A model generated the notes under the pieces. The model worked only from the letters and a program-made list of their open reading frames with translations, was not told the DNA's origin and ran no database searches. The translations under genes were made by a program, and so were the position numbers. Positions 46,141 to 53,665 of a stretch of 64,000 nucleotides of DNA are shown here, in pieces (the first letter of the stretch is position 1; every line of letters begins with the position of its first letter). The stretch is taken from contig NZ_JAIWZC010000001.1 in the NCBI RefSeq assembly GCF_020297485.1, forward strand, positions 3,410,001 through 3,474,000, read 5' to 3'. The stretch comes from Enterocloster clostridioformis (GTDB lineage Bacteria > Bacillota > Clostridia > Lachnospirales > Lachnospiraceae).

Positions 46141-46611
46141 GGAAGGATGGCATCTGAGAAAAGAAAACATCATCTATGTGGGGATTGACCTGCATAATGA
46201 AACCCACACAGCGGTCATGCTGGAATACAAAGTTGGGAGAGATTACGTTTGGTAATAAACCATCGGAGTTTCCGAGGCAGGTAAGGAAGGTCAGCCGTTT
46301 TGTGACAGAAGATAAGACGGCAGTGTATGGTCTGGAAAACGCCTGCGGTTATGGCCGCGCCTTGGCTGTATGGTTGATTGAAAAAGGATTCCATGTAAAA
46401 GACGTAAATACTGCTTTGTCTTACGTCCAGAGAAAAAGTGTGCCGATGTATCAAAAAAGTGACAGTTATGATGCGGAAGCCGTGGCCTTGGTGCTGATTA
46501 ATATGCTGGACAAACTGCCGGATGCGATACCGGATGATAAATATTGGACACTGGGCCAGTTGGTGAACCGAAGGGATAATATTTGTACCCATTTGCATAG
46601 ACTGAAAAATC
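46141..46611 (+). pseudogene. IS110-family transposase N-terminal fragment, copy 1
   Basis: Codes NIIYVGIDLHNETHTAVM (first catalytic Asp of the DEDD/RuvC-like domain). It then changes frame, apparently by a small deletion next to CTGGA, and continues as TKLGEITFGNKPSEF, VYGLENACGYGRALAVWL and YQKSDSYDAEAVALV up to RLKNQ. The C-terminal Tnp_20 domain with the second active residue is missing: Rhs sequence follows at 46612. Confidence 0.85.
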
Positions 46612-48542
46612 AATTCTTTACCGGTGAAGAGCCGGAAGCGGGGAAACTCGGTGCCGGCGTAAGCCAGGCATTGGCTGAGCGTCTCTTCAGTGAAGAAATC
46701 CTTGGAGGACTGGCGGAAGGTTTAGGAATCCAGGAGGAGACTGTAACAGCCCAGGAGGAGGCAGGAACAGACAGCAGTGATACGGCCAACGCTGACTCTG
46801 GGCAAACCATGACTGCGACACCAGGCAATGCAGCCCCGGGTGCCGTAAGCCCAGGCAATGCGGCTGCCAGCTATGCCGGAAAGAATGATAACGGCAATAA
46901 CGGGAACGGTGGCAATGGGAACCATTATGGCTGGGAGAACGGAAACAATGGAAACGGAAACGGCAACAACGGAAATGGCAACGGCAACAGCAGCACCGGA
47001 GGAACCAATGACAATAATGGCAATGCTAACGGAAACACCAATAATACAGGCGGGAGCCAGAACCAGAGCGGCATCCTGTTCCCGGTGGCGGGCGAAGTAT
47101 CCGAGCTGGAGCAGGAACTGATTGACATGATTAAGACCACCGGGAAACAGAAGAATTATGAGCTGGTGGAATATGTCAATGATGTGAACCGCGACCATGT
47201 GGAAGTGTTGATGGAGCTGAATATCAATGGTATAATGGATACGGCATACAGCTACGGGAATGAACGCCTGACCAATGAGCGCTTTACCGGCTGGACCGGT
47301 TACTATACCTATGACCCAAGGGGCAGCGTGACAGGTGTGACAGGAAGTGATGGATATATCTGGCAGTCGTACCGGTATAATGCCTTTGGTGACATTACAT
47401 TTGGAAAGCCGCAGTATAACAATGTATACAGCTACAATGCGGAGAGCTTCAATCCCAATATGGATGCCCAGTATTTAAGGGCGAGATATTACAGCGTGAA
47501 GACAGCCGGATTCATCAGTGAGGACAGCTACCTTGGTGATATCACAGATCCGCTGACACTGAACCGGTATAATTATGTGAAGAGCAGTCCGTTAAATTAT
47601 ATAGATCCGAGCGGAAATCAAGCAATATCCAGTTATGCGGCCAACTATCAGGCTAATGATAGTGGAAATAATCCAATTCCGTCGTATGCAGCATCACATG
47701 ACAGTTATGGGCGGGGTCTGCCGAAACAGACAAGCAGTGTTGGATTCAAGACCGCGGTAGAGAACGCAGTAAATCAGGTGATAGATAAGGGAAAGGAAAT
47801 AAAGAATTATTGTGAGAACTGGGTAGTAGGTGCAAAAGTAACCTTCTATACCAAAGAGACTGAAATGACAAATATGTTCATGTTGATGTTCGGAGGTGAT
47901 AATATAACATCCGATGCGGAGATGAACGCCCATATAGCTGAACTGATAAACAGTATAGATAATTTCGATTATGTGGCGTACCGTGACGGAACGATTGATG
48001 GAGAGATGCTGTATATTATACAGTATATGGTAGCAGCTAACAACGCGGACAAAATGTTAGGAGGTTTAGTAGCAGGAGGCGGTGGAGTAGCTACTGGAAC
48101 AATTGTAACGCCAGAGGGTTATTTAGTAGAGGTAGAATTGTCTGGTGGATATGCCGGTGTAGCAGAGAATATCGGAAATATGGTAGCGGAAGGTGCATTG
48201 GCTGGTGTTCTTGCTATGAATGGACAAGGAGGACCGAATAAGGGGGAGTCTGACTCTAAAAAGAATAAAATACCTGATAATGATTCAACAACAGGACACA
48301 TTTTTAGAGATGCAGAGGGGCATATTCCAGATACGCCAGAAAATAGAGCATTACTGGAAGAGGTTGCCAATGATTCTGCAAATTTCCGCGGAACCGACAA
48401 GTATGGAAATGAATGGTATACAAAGACTCAGAGCGATGGAAGCCAAGTATGGGTAGAATCAAGAAATGGAAATATTTTTGAGGGTGGAGTTAATAATACA
48501 CCGAAACCGTGGAATCCAGATACAGGTCTGAAAAAGCCATGA
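46176..48542 (+). CDS. IS110-Rhs chimera with an RNase-like toxin tip
   Basis: 788 codons. About the first 145 are transposase-derived (the first ~16 out of frame). From FFTGEEPEAG the protein is Rhs: Gly/Asn-rich linker (about 215-290), Rhs core, DPSG at DNA 47604-47615. The tip of about 310 residues has a Gly/Ala-rich hydrophobic segment, then a charged C-terminal domain (GHIFRDAEGHIPDTPENR, GTDKYGNEWY, WVESRNGNIFEGGVNNTP). That final domain looks like the small RNase tips of other contact-dependent toxins; a BECR fold is my guess. There is no signal peptide, so export is not expected from this gene itself. Confidence 0.8.
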   Translation: MWGLTCIMKPTQRSCWNTKLGEITFGNKPSEFPRQVRKVSRFVTEDKTAVYGLENACGYGRALAVWLIEKGFHVKDVNTALSYVQRKSVPMYQKSDSYDAEAVALVLINMLDKLPDAIPDDKYWTLGQLVNRRDNICTHLHRLKNQFFTGEEPEAGKLGAGVSQALAERLFSEEILGGLAEGLGIQEETVTAQEEAGTDSSDTANADSGQTMTATPGNAAPGAVSPGNAAASYAGKNDNGNNGNGGNGNHYGWENGNNGNGNGNNGNGNGNSSTGGTNDNNGNANGNTNNTGGSQNQSGILFPVAGEVSELEQELIDMIKTTGKQKNYELVEYVNDVNRDHVEVLMELNINGIMDTAYSYGNERLTNERFTGWTGYYTYDPRGSVTGVTGSDGYIWQSYRYNAFGDITFGKPQYNNVYSYNAESFNPNMDAQYLRARYYSVKTAGFISEDSYLGDITDPLTLNRYNYVKSSPLNYIDPSGNQAISSYAANYQANDSGNNPIPSYAASHDSYGRGLPKQTSSVGFKTAVENAVNQVIDKGKEIKNYCENWVVGAKVTFYTKETEMTNMFMLMFGGDNITSDAEMNAHIAELINSIDNFDYVAYRDGTIDGEMLYIIQYMVAANNADKMLGGLVAGGGGVATGTIVTPEGYLVEVELSGGYAGVAENIGNMVAEGALAGVLAMNGQGGPNKGESDSKKNKIPDNDSTTGHIFRDAEGHIPDTPENRALLEEVANDSANFRGTDKYGNEWYTKTQSDGSQVWVESRNGNIFEGGVNNTPKPWNPDTGLKKP

Positions 48543-48554
48543 TAAGGAGAAAAT

Positions 48555-48914
48555 ATGAAAGAAATGCAATCGTTCTTAATGTTTTTCTATATTTTAGATC
48601 AGTGCTATGATCAATGCCCAGAAAATGACTTAGGAGGGTTCTTAGGGTCAATATCTCCTGAATTGTGGGAAGATGGTAAACCAATGGATGAAGCTGTGTA
48701 TAATGATTGGAAAGATCGAAATGATGCATCCCTTCTTAATAGTCAAAATATTATAAACGCAGCAATTGATTTTTTACGATTTTACCAGACAAAATTTGGT
48801 TTTGATTTTTCAAAAACCCAAAGTATCCTTAAGAGCACAGTTGGTATTGAGATGCTTGAAAAAGCAGCTACTAAAACTGATTTGATGTATCAAAAGCATA
48901 GTTATGATGATTGA
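48555..48914 (+). CDS. Candidate immunity protein for the RNase-like tip
   Basis: 119 residues, soluble, helical, starting 12 bp after the tip stop with AAGGAG. Features visible are QSFLMFFYILDQCYDQ, DLGGFLGSISPELWEDG and NAAIDFLRFYQTKFGF. The DLGG..LG pattern followed by DP/DEAV..DW occurs in several small immunity-like proteins, but I cannot name a family. Role inferred from its place between the toxin tip and the module-end repeat. Confidence 0.65.
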   Translation: MKEMQSFLMFFYILDQCYDQCPENDLGGFLGSISPELWEDGKPMDEAVYNDWKDRNDASLLNSQNIINAAIDFLRFYQTKFGFDFSKTQSILKSTVGIEMLEKAATKTDLMYQKHSYDD

Positions 48915-48924
48915 GTATTTATTC

Positions 48925-49055
48925 GCCCGGCTTTGCCGGGCGATGTCCTCAGAGGTTATGCGTTTTCCAGCATAACCTCTTTAACTTGCACACTTTTCGA
49001 CCCTGGCCATATTGGCTGATTTGGGGAGAAATGCCTTTGTTTCATATTGGCCCTT
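48925..49055 (+). repeat. Module-end repeat A, copy 3 (truncated)
   Basis: GCCCGGC-TTT-GCCGGGC, then a perfect 10-bp hairpin GAGGTTATGC / GCATAACCTC followed by TTT, then CACACTTTTCGACCCTGG. The peptide-coding part present in copies 1 and 2 is missing; repeat B follows at once. Confidence 0.8.
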
Positions 49056-49061
49056 CTCATT

Positions 49062-49278
49062 TTCAGCGGTAGTTTTAGAGGCGTCGGGTGGCAGAATACG
49101 GAACACTGGAAAAACTGGGTACCGCCGAGCCACCCACGTAAGACACGTTCGACCCTTTGAAATTCATGGCAAGTAAGTTTTCAGTAAGAAAAACGCAAGG
49201 GAATCGAAATTGACAGTCCCCCTGACGCTATGTTACAATGGCGCACACCCGGGGGTTTTAAGGGGGTGGAAACACACC
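49062..49278 (+). repeat. Repeat B, copy 2 (with outward promoter)
   Basis: Homologous to 43141-43368 over its full length, including the GGGTGGC...GCCACCC stem and ACACCCGGGGG tail. Confidence 0.8.
49210..49239 (+). promoter_or_regulatory. Promoter in repeat B, copy 2
   Basis: TTGACA, 18 bp, TACAAT. Points toward the second IS110-Rhs chimera. Confidence 0.7.
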
Positions 49279-49279
49279 A

Positions 49280-49750
49280 GAAAAATCTCAGCAAGACAGA
49301 CACACCGGCCACTCCATGATGGATCTGAACGGTGTGTTTTCTTTCTGCTGTTATAGGCTGTTGATAAATTTCATAGCCCGGACGCCGTCTTTCACGCCGC
49401 AGACCTGTCATCCATTCTTCCTCTGTCATCCGCTTCATAATATTTTCAGCTTGTGCGGAAGTCGATACCACAATGGAACAAATAACCGTTCCATAGATGA
49501 AGCACCTTACACAAATCGAAAAATGGACCGGGAAAAGACTTGAATCTATCTGTCACCAGAGGTAACATACGACACACTTCCAGAGAGGTTTCTCTCCGGA
49601 AGGAATCACCTGTAAAGTTCGTAGGTTGTGGAAATGGGTAGGCTTATTCCCCCTTGCGATGGCCGTAGCCCTGGGCGTAAACCGGCACATAACGCTTATC
49701 AGCTGAGGTTGCCGGCAGATTTACAGTTACGGATGGAGACAGGAAAAGAA
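49280..49750. other. Non-coding stretch before the second IS110 fragment
   Basis: About 470 bp without a convincing gene. The last ~190 bp (from about 49560) lie directly upstream of an IS110 transposase start, where IS110 elements keep their structured left end and bridge-RNA region. I see short stems (for instance GCCGG...CCGGC around 49676-49720), but the RNA cannot be proven from sequence alone. Confidence 0.4.
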
Positions 49751-50219
49751 GGAAGGATGGCATCTGAGAAAAGAAAACATCATCTATGTGGGGATTGACC
49801 TGCATAAGGAAACCCACACAGCGGTCATGCAGCTTCCGCATCATAACTGTCACTTTTTTGATACATCGGCACACTTTTTCTCTGGGCGTAAGACAAAGCA
49901 GTATTTACGTCTTTTACATGGAATCCTTTTTCAATCAACCATACAGCCAAGGCGCGGCCATAACCGCAGGCGTTTTCCAGACCATACACTGCCGTCTTAT
50001 CTTCTGTCACAAAACGGCTGACCTTCCTTACCTGCCTCGGAAACTCCGATGGTTTATTACCAAACGTAATCTCTCCCAACTTTGTATTCCTGGCCTTGGT
50101 GCTGATTAATATGCTGGACAAACTGCCAGATGCGATACCGGATGATAAATATTGGACACTGGGCCAGTTGGTGAACCGACGGGATAATATTTGTACCCAT
50201 TTGCATAGACTGAAAAATC
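49751..50219 (+). pseudogene. IS110-family transposase N-terminal fragment, copy 2, with internal inversion
   Basis: Begins like copy 1 (VGIDLHKETHTAVM). The 259 bp at 49832-50090 are the reverse complement of 46222-46480, after which the original orientation resumes with VLINMLDKLPDAIPDD. The inverted part still reads as transposase on the minus strand (VYGLENACGYGRALAVWL). Confidence 0.88.
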
Positions 50220-51538
50220 AATTCTTTACCGGTGAAGAGCCGGAAGCGGGGAAACTCGGTGCCGGCGTAAGCCAGGCATTGGCTGAGCGTCTCTTCAGTG
50301 AAGAAATCCTTGGAGGCCTGGCGGAAGATTTAGGAATCCCGGAGGAGACTGTAACAGCCCAGGAGGAGGCAGGAACAGACAGCAGTGATACGGCCAACGC
50401 TGACTATGGGCAAACCATGACTGCGACACCAGGCAATGCAGCCCCGGGTGCCGTAAGCCCAGGCAATGCGGCAGCCAGCTATGCCGGAAAGAATGATAAC
50501 GGCAATAACGGGAACGGCGGCAATGGGAACTATTATGGCTGGGGGAACGGAAGCAATGGAAACGGAAACAACGGAAACGGAAACAGCGGAAATGGCAACG
50601 GCAACAGCAGCACCGGAGGAACCAATGACAATAATGGCAATGCTAACGGAAACACCAATAATACAGGCGGGAGCCAGAACCAGAGCGGTATCCTGTTCCC
50701 GGCAGATGGGGAGGTATCCGAGCTGGAGCAGGAACTGATTGACATGATTAAGACCACCGGGAAGCAGAAGAATTATGAGCTGGTGGAATATGTCAACGAT
50801 GTGAACCGTGACCATGTGGAAGTGTTGATGGAGCTGAATATCAATGGTATAATGGATACGGCATACAGCTACGGGAATGAACGCCTGACCAATGAGCGTT
50901 TCACTGGCTGGACCGGCTACTATACCTATGACCCAAGAGGCAGCGTGACCGGTGTGACAGGAAGTGATGGATATATCTGGCAGTCGTACCGGTATAATGC
51001 CTTTGGAGATATCACGTTTGGCAAGCCGCAGAACAATAACGTATACAGCTATAATGCCGAGAGCTTCAATCCCAATATGGATGCCCAGTATTTAAGGGCG
51101 AGATATTACAGCGTGAAGACAGCCGGATTCATCAGTGAGGACAGCTACCTTGGTGATATCACAGATCCGTTGACACTGAACCGGTATAATTATGTTAAGA
51201 GCAGCCCTCTTAATTATACCGATCCTAGTGGTAACGTTGTAGAGACTGTTATAGATGTAGTATCTGCAATAGACAGTTCAGTAAGATTTATGAATGATCC
51301 ATCATGGGCAAATGCAGGATTTGCAGTATGGGATATAGGTGCGGCAATCATTCCGCTGGCCCCGGGTTCTTATGTTGTTAAAGGAGCAAAATATCTAGGT
51401 GAGTTTGATAATGCGGTCCAGGCGGGAAAAGCGCTAAGCTTGTTGAATGAAGCAGGTTATCTAAAAGATAAGATGCTGGTTGCGGAGTTTGACTCTAAAA
51501 TCTCAAGATGTGATGTAGGAAAGGAAATCCTAGTATAA
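50096..51538 (+). CDS. IS110-Rhs chimera with truncated tip
   Basis: 480 codons from a TTG, with no good ribosome site. About 41 transposase codons (to RLKNQ) lead in frame into FFTGEEPEAG of Rhs. A Gly/Asn linker and the Rhs core follow, with DPSG at 51221-51232. The tip starts as a pre-toxin linker (NDPSWANAGFAVWDIGAAIIPLAPG) common ahead of many toxin domains. It is cut at 51533 by a half MITE, followed by an IS256-like element, so the toxin domain and any immunity gene are lost. A decayed module. Confidence 0.75.
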   Translation: MVLINMLDKLPDAIPDDKYWTLGQLVNRRDNICTHLHRLKNQFFTGEEPEAGKLGAGVSQALAERLFSEEILGGLAEDLGIPEETVTAQEEAGTDSSDTANADYGQTMTATPGNAAPGAVSPGNAAASYAGKNDNGNNGNGGNGNYYGWGNGSNGNGNNGNGNSGNGNGNSSTGGTNDNNGNANGNTNNTGGSQNQSGILFPADGEVSELEQELIDMIKTTGKQKNYELVEYVNDVNRDHVEVLMELNINGIMDTAYSYGNERLTNERFTGWTGYYTYDPRGSVTGVTGSDGYIWQSYRYNAFGDITFGKPQNNNVYSYNAESFNPNMDAQYLRARYYSVKTAGFISEDSYLGDITDPLTLNRYNYVKSSPLNYTDPSGNVVETVIDVVSAIDSSVRFMNDPSWANAGFAVWDIGAAIIPLAPGSYVVKGAKYLGEFDNAVQAGKALSLLNEAGYLKDKMLVAEFDSKISRCDVGKEILV

Positions 51539-51601
51539 CTCGATTTAAATAAGATTACAATTTAAGCATTGATAGTAATCTGATTTCTTGGCTTACGTGT
51601 C
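51534..51601. mobile_element. MITE, copy 3, left half only
   Basis: 68 bp matching the left half of copies 1 and 2 with two base changes, preceded by CTAG (51530-51533). The right half is missing where the IS256-like element begins. Confidence 0.88.
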
Positions 51602-51686
51602 GGGAGTATGAAAGTTTTTCTGTAAATAGCTATCAAGCAGTAGGTCTTCTATGATAAAATCTATTATCATAAGGAGGCCTATTATT

Positions 51687-52931
51687 ATGGCGAGAAGAGA
51701 AAAGCAACCTGTACACAAGGTAGTTATGACGGAGGGCAAAAGGAACATTGTCCATCAGTTGTTGGAGGAGTATGACATCCAGACTGCTGAGGACATCCAG
51801 GAGGCCCTGAAAGACCTTCTGGGAAGTACCCTGAAAGAGATGATGGAGGCTGAGATGGATGACCACCTCGGTTATGAAAAATCGGAACGTTCTGATTCCG
51901 ACGATTACCGCAACGGCTACAAGCCCAAGAGAATCAACAGCAGCTTCGGGAGCATGGACATCCAGGTGCCCCAGGACAGGAAGTCGACGTTTGAGCCACA
52001 GGTAGTAAAAAAGCGGCAAAAGGATATCTCCAGTATCGACCAGAAGATCATCTCCATGTATGCAAAAGGCATGACCACCAGCCAGATATCCGACACGCTG
52101 ATGGATATCTATGGGTTCGAGGCTTCTGAGGGTTTCATTTCGGATGTGACGGACAAGCTTCTTCCACAGATCGAAGACTGGCAGAACCGCCCGCTGGAGG
52201 AGGTTTACCCGGTAGTCTATATTGACGCAATCCATTATTCTGTCCGGGAGAACGGAGTGATCCGCAAGCTTGCCGCCTATGTCATCCTTGGCCTCACGCT
52301 GGAAGGGAAAAAGGAAGTTTTAAGTATACAAATCGGGGAAAATGAGAGTTCCAAGTACTGGCTCTCTGTCCTGAATGAGCTGAAGAACCGCGGAGTGAAA
52401 GATATCCTCATCCTCTGCTCAGACGGACTCACGGGCATTAAGGAGGCCATATCGGCAGCATTCCCGAAGACGGAACAACAGCGCTGCATCGTGCATATGG
52501 TACGCAACACACTCAAATATGTCTCTGACAAAGACCGGAAAGCATTCTCCACAGATCTGAAAACTATCTACCACGCTGCGAACGAGGAGAAAGCCCTGGA
52601 GGCGCTGGAGAAGGTGACAGAAAAGTGGACGCCGAAATATCCGAATTCTATGAAGCGCTGGCACGACAACTGGGATGTAGTCTCGCCGATCTTTAAGTTC
52701 TCAATGGAGGTGCGAAAGGTGATCTACACGACCAACGCCATAGAGAGCCTCAATTCCACCTACCGCAAGCTCAACCGCCAGAGGAGCGTATTCCCCGGCA
52801 GCACAGCGCTTCTGAAGGCATTGTATCTGGCGACCTTTGAGGCCACGAAGAAATGGACAATGCCCATCCGCAACTGGGGGCAGGTTTACGGGGAACTGTC
52901 GATCATGTATGAAGGCCGACTGCCGGAATAA
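51687..52931 (+). CDS. IS256/Mutator-family transposase
   Basis: 414 residues, full length. Contains the family N-terminus (LLEEYDIQTAEDIQEALKDLLGSTLKEMM), the DDE core with VVYIDAIHYSVRENG (Asp), LILCSDGLTGIKEAI (Asp), the RCIVHMVRNTLKYV signature, and TTNAIESLNSTYRK with the catalytic Glu. AAGGAGG lies 9 bp before the ATG at 51687; a longer frame upstream lacks a ribosome site. Confidence 0.95.
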   Translation: MARREKQPVHKVVMTEGKRNIVHQLLEEYDIQTAEDIQEALKDLLGSTLKEMMEAEMDDHLGYEKSERSDSDDYRNGYKPKRINSSFGSMDIQVPQDRKSTFEPQVVKKRQKDISSIDQKIISMYAKGMTTSQISDTLMDIYGFEASEGFISDVTDKLLPQIEDWQNRPLEEVYPVVYIDAIHYSVRENGVIRKLAAYVILGLTLEGKKEVLSIQIGENESSKYWLSVLNELKNRGVKDILILCSDGLTGIKEAISAAFPKTEQQRCIVHMVRNTLKYVSDKDRKAFSTDLKTIYHAANEEKALEALEKVTEKWTPKYPNSMKRWHDNWDVVSPIFKFSMEVRKVIYTTNAIESLNSTYRKLNRQRSVFPGSTALLKALYLATFEATKKWTMPIRNWGQVYGELSIMYEGRLPE

Positions 52932-52942
52932 GTACACACAGG

Positions 52943-52987
52943 CATAGGTGTACACCTATGCCCGGATGTAGGTGTACACCTATCCGG
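52943..52987 (+). promoter_or_regulatory. Two tandem palindromic operators
   Basis: CATAGGTGTACACCTATG (perfect, 52943-52960) and CCGGATG-TAGGTGTACACCTA-TCCGG (52962-52987) share the core TAGGTGTACACCTA, 26 bp centre to centre. They end at the ribosome site of the ribbon-helix-helix gene and are probably its own binding sites. Confidence 0.7.
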
Positions 52988-53000
52988 AAAGGAGTCATCC

Positions 53001-53213
53001 ATGTATGGATTTTCAAAATATGAGGCGCAGGGAAGGTATGATGAGTGGAATACCACACAGGTCAAGCTGAAACTGAACAACAAGACAGATGCCGATATCC
53101 TTGCTTGGATCAGGAAGCAGAAATACAGCCGGGATACCTCCGTACAGGGAGCCATTAAATCCCTGATACGGGCGGATATCGCCGGGAGCCAGGCTGAAGG
53201 GGCGCAGGGCTAA
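53001..53213 (+). CDS. Small ribbon-helix-helix-like DNA-binding protein
   Basis: 70 residues. A beta strand (TTQVKLKLNNKTDADI) is followed by two helices (ILAWIRKQKYS, SVQGAIKSLIRADI), the pattern of Arc/MetJ/CopG-type repressors. GGAAAGGAG lies 7 bp upstream. Immediately preceded by two palindromes. Possible roles are repressor of the element or an antitoxin; the neighbour on the opposite strand overlaps its end by 4 bp. Confidence 0.65.
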   Translation: MYGFSKYEAQGRYDEWNTTQVKLKLNNKTDADILAWIRKQKYSRDTSVQGAIKSLIRADIAGSQAEGAQG

Positions 53214-53485
53214 TTCTCCCACGCTTTACATTCGTTGGCTGTCTGAAGTTCGGACAGGGATTTCATGACCGCCAGATAATCGATCCCTTCCATAACAGTG
53301 CCTGTACCAGGGTCAAACAATTCATCATCCGCGGAAGCGTTCGGGTTATAAGATTTCAGTTCGCGGTCGTACCATTCATAGATATCATTATATAAGTCTG
53401 CGGCCTGATCCAGCAAAGCCTGCAGTTTATTGATTTTTACCCTGATATTTTCTGGCACAAAGGGTTCGTCTGTTTTTAGCTTCAT
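53210..53485 (-). CDS. Small acidic protein of unknown function
   Basis: 91 residues, soluble, acidic and helical (RVKINKLQALLDQAADLYNDIYEWYDREL), with GAGGTATC ahead of the ATG. Convergent with the ribbon-helix-helix gene (4-bp overlap). I do not recognise it. Lies within the proposed ends of the IS256-like element, so it is treated as a passenger. Confidence 0.5.
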   Translation of the reverse strand: MKLKTDEPFVPENIRVKINKLQALLDQAADLYNDIYEWYDRELKSYNPNASADDELFDPGTGTVMEGIDYLAVMKSLSELQTANECKAWEN

Positions 53486-53578
53486 GAGATACCTCCTGAT
53501 GATCTTATATCAGAAGTGTACCACATTTGATAGATCTTTCCAAAATATCTTGACAGAAGCCAAAAGCATCCGTATAGT

Positions 53579-53611
53579 AAAGGTAGGTGGTCACGACAGC
53601 CACCTACCTTT
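53579..53611. terminator. Hairpin in the right end of the IS256-like element
   Basis: AAGGTAGGTGG / CCACCTACCTT stem with AAA and TTT on the sides; can end transcription both ways and is conserved at 43486-43518. Confidence 0.75.
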
Positions 53612-53665
53612 CTCATTAACCTATCATAGAAGATTTCAATTTACAGACTTTTTTTCATACCCCCG

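Larger units (their letters stand above)
51602..53664 (+). mobile_element. IS256-like element of 2.06 kb with passenger genes
   Basis: The left end GGGAGTATGAAA...CTGTAAAT and right end (complement) GGGGGTATGAAA...CTGTAAAT match at about 22 of 28 positions. Between them lie a Mutator-type transposase and two small genes, more than usual for this family. The flanks show no target duplication: MITE on the left, transketolase gene on the right. Confidence 0.7.

Noticed and set aside
46019..46255. 78-codon frame crossing the IS66 right end
   Set aside because: It joins the end of IS66 with the start of the IS110 fragment; useful only as proof of the transposase frame.
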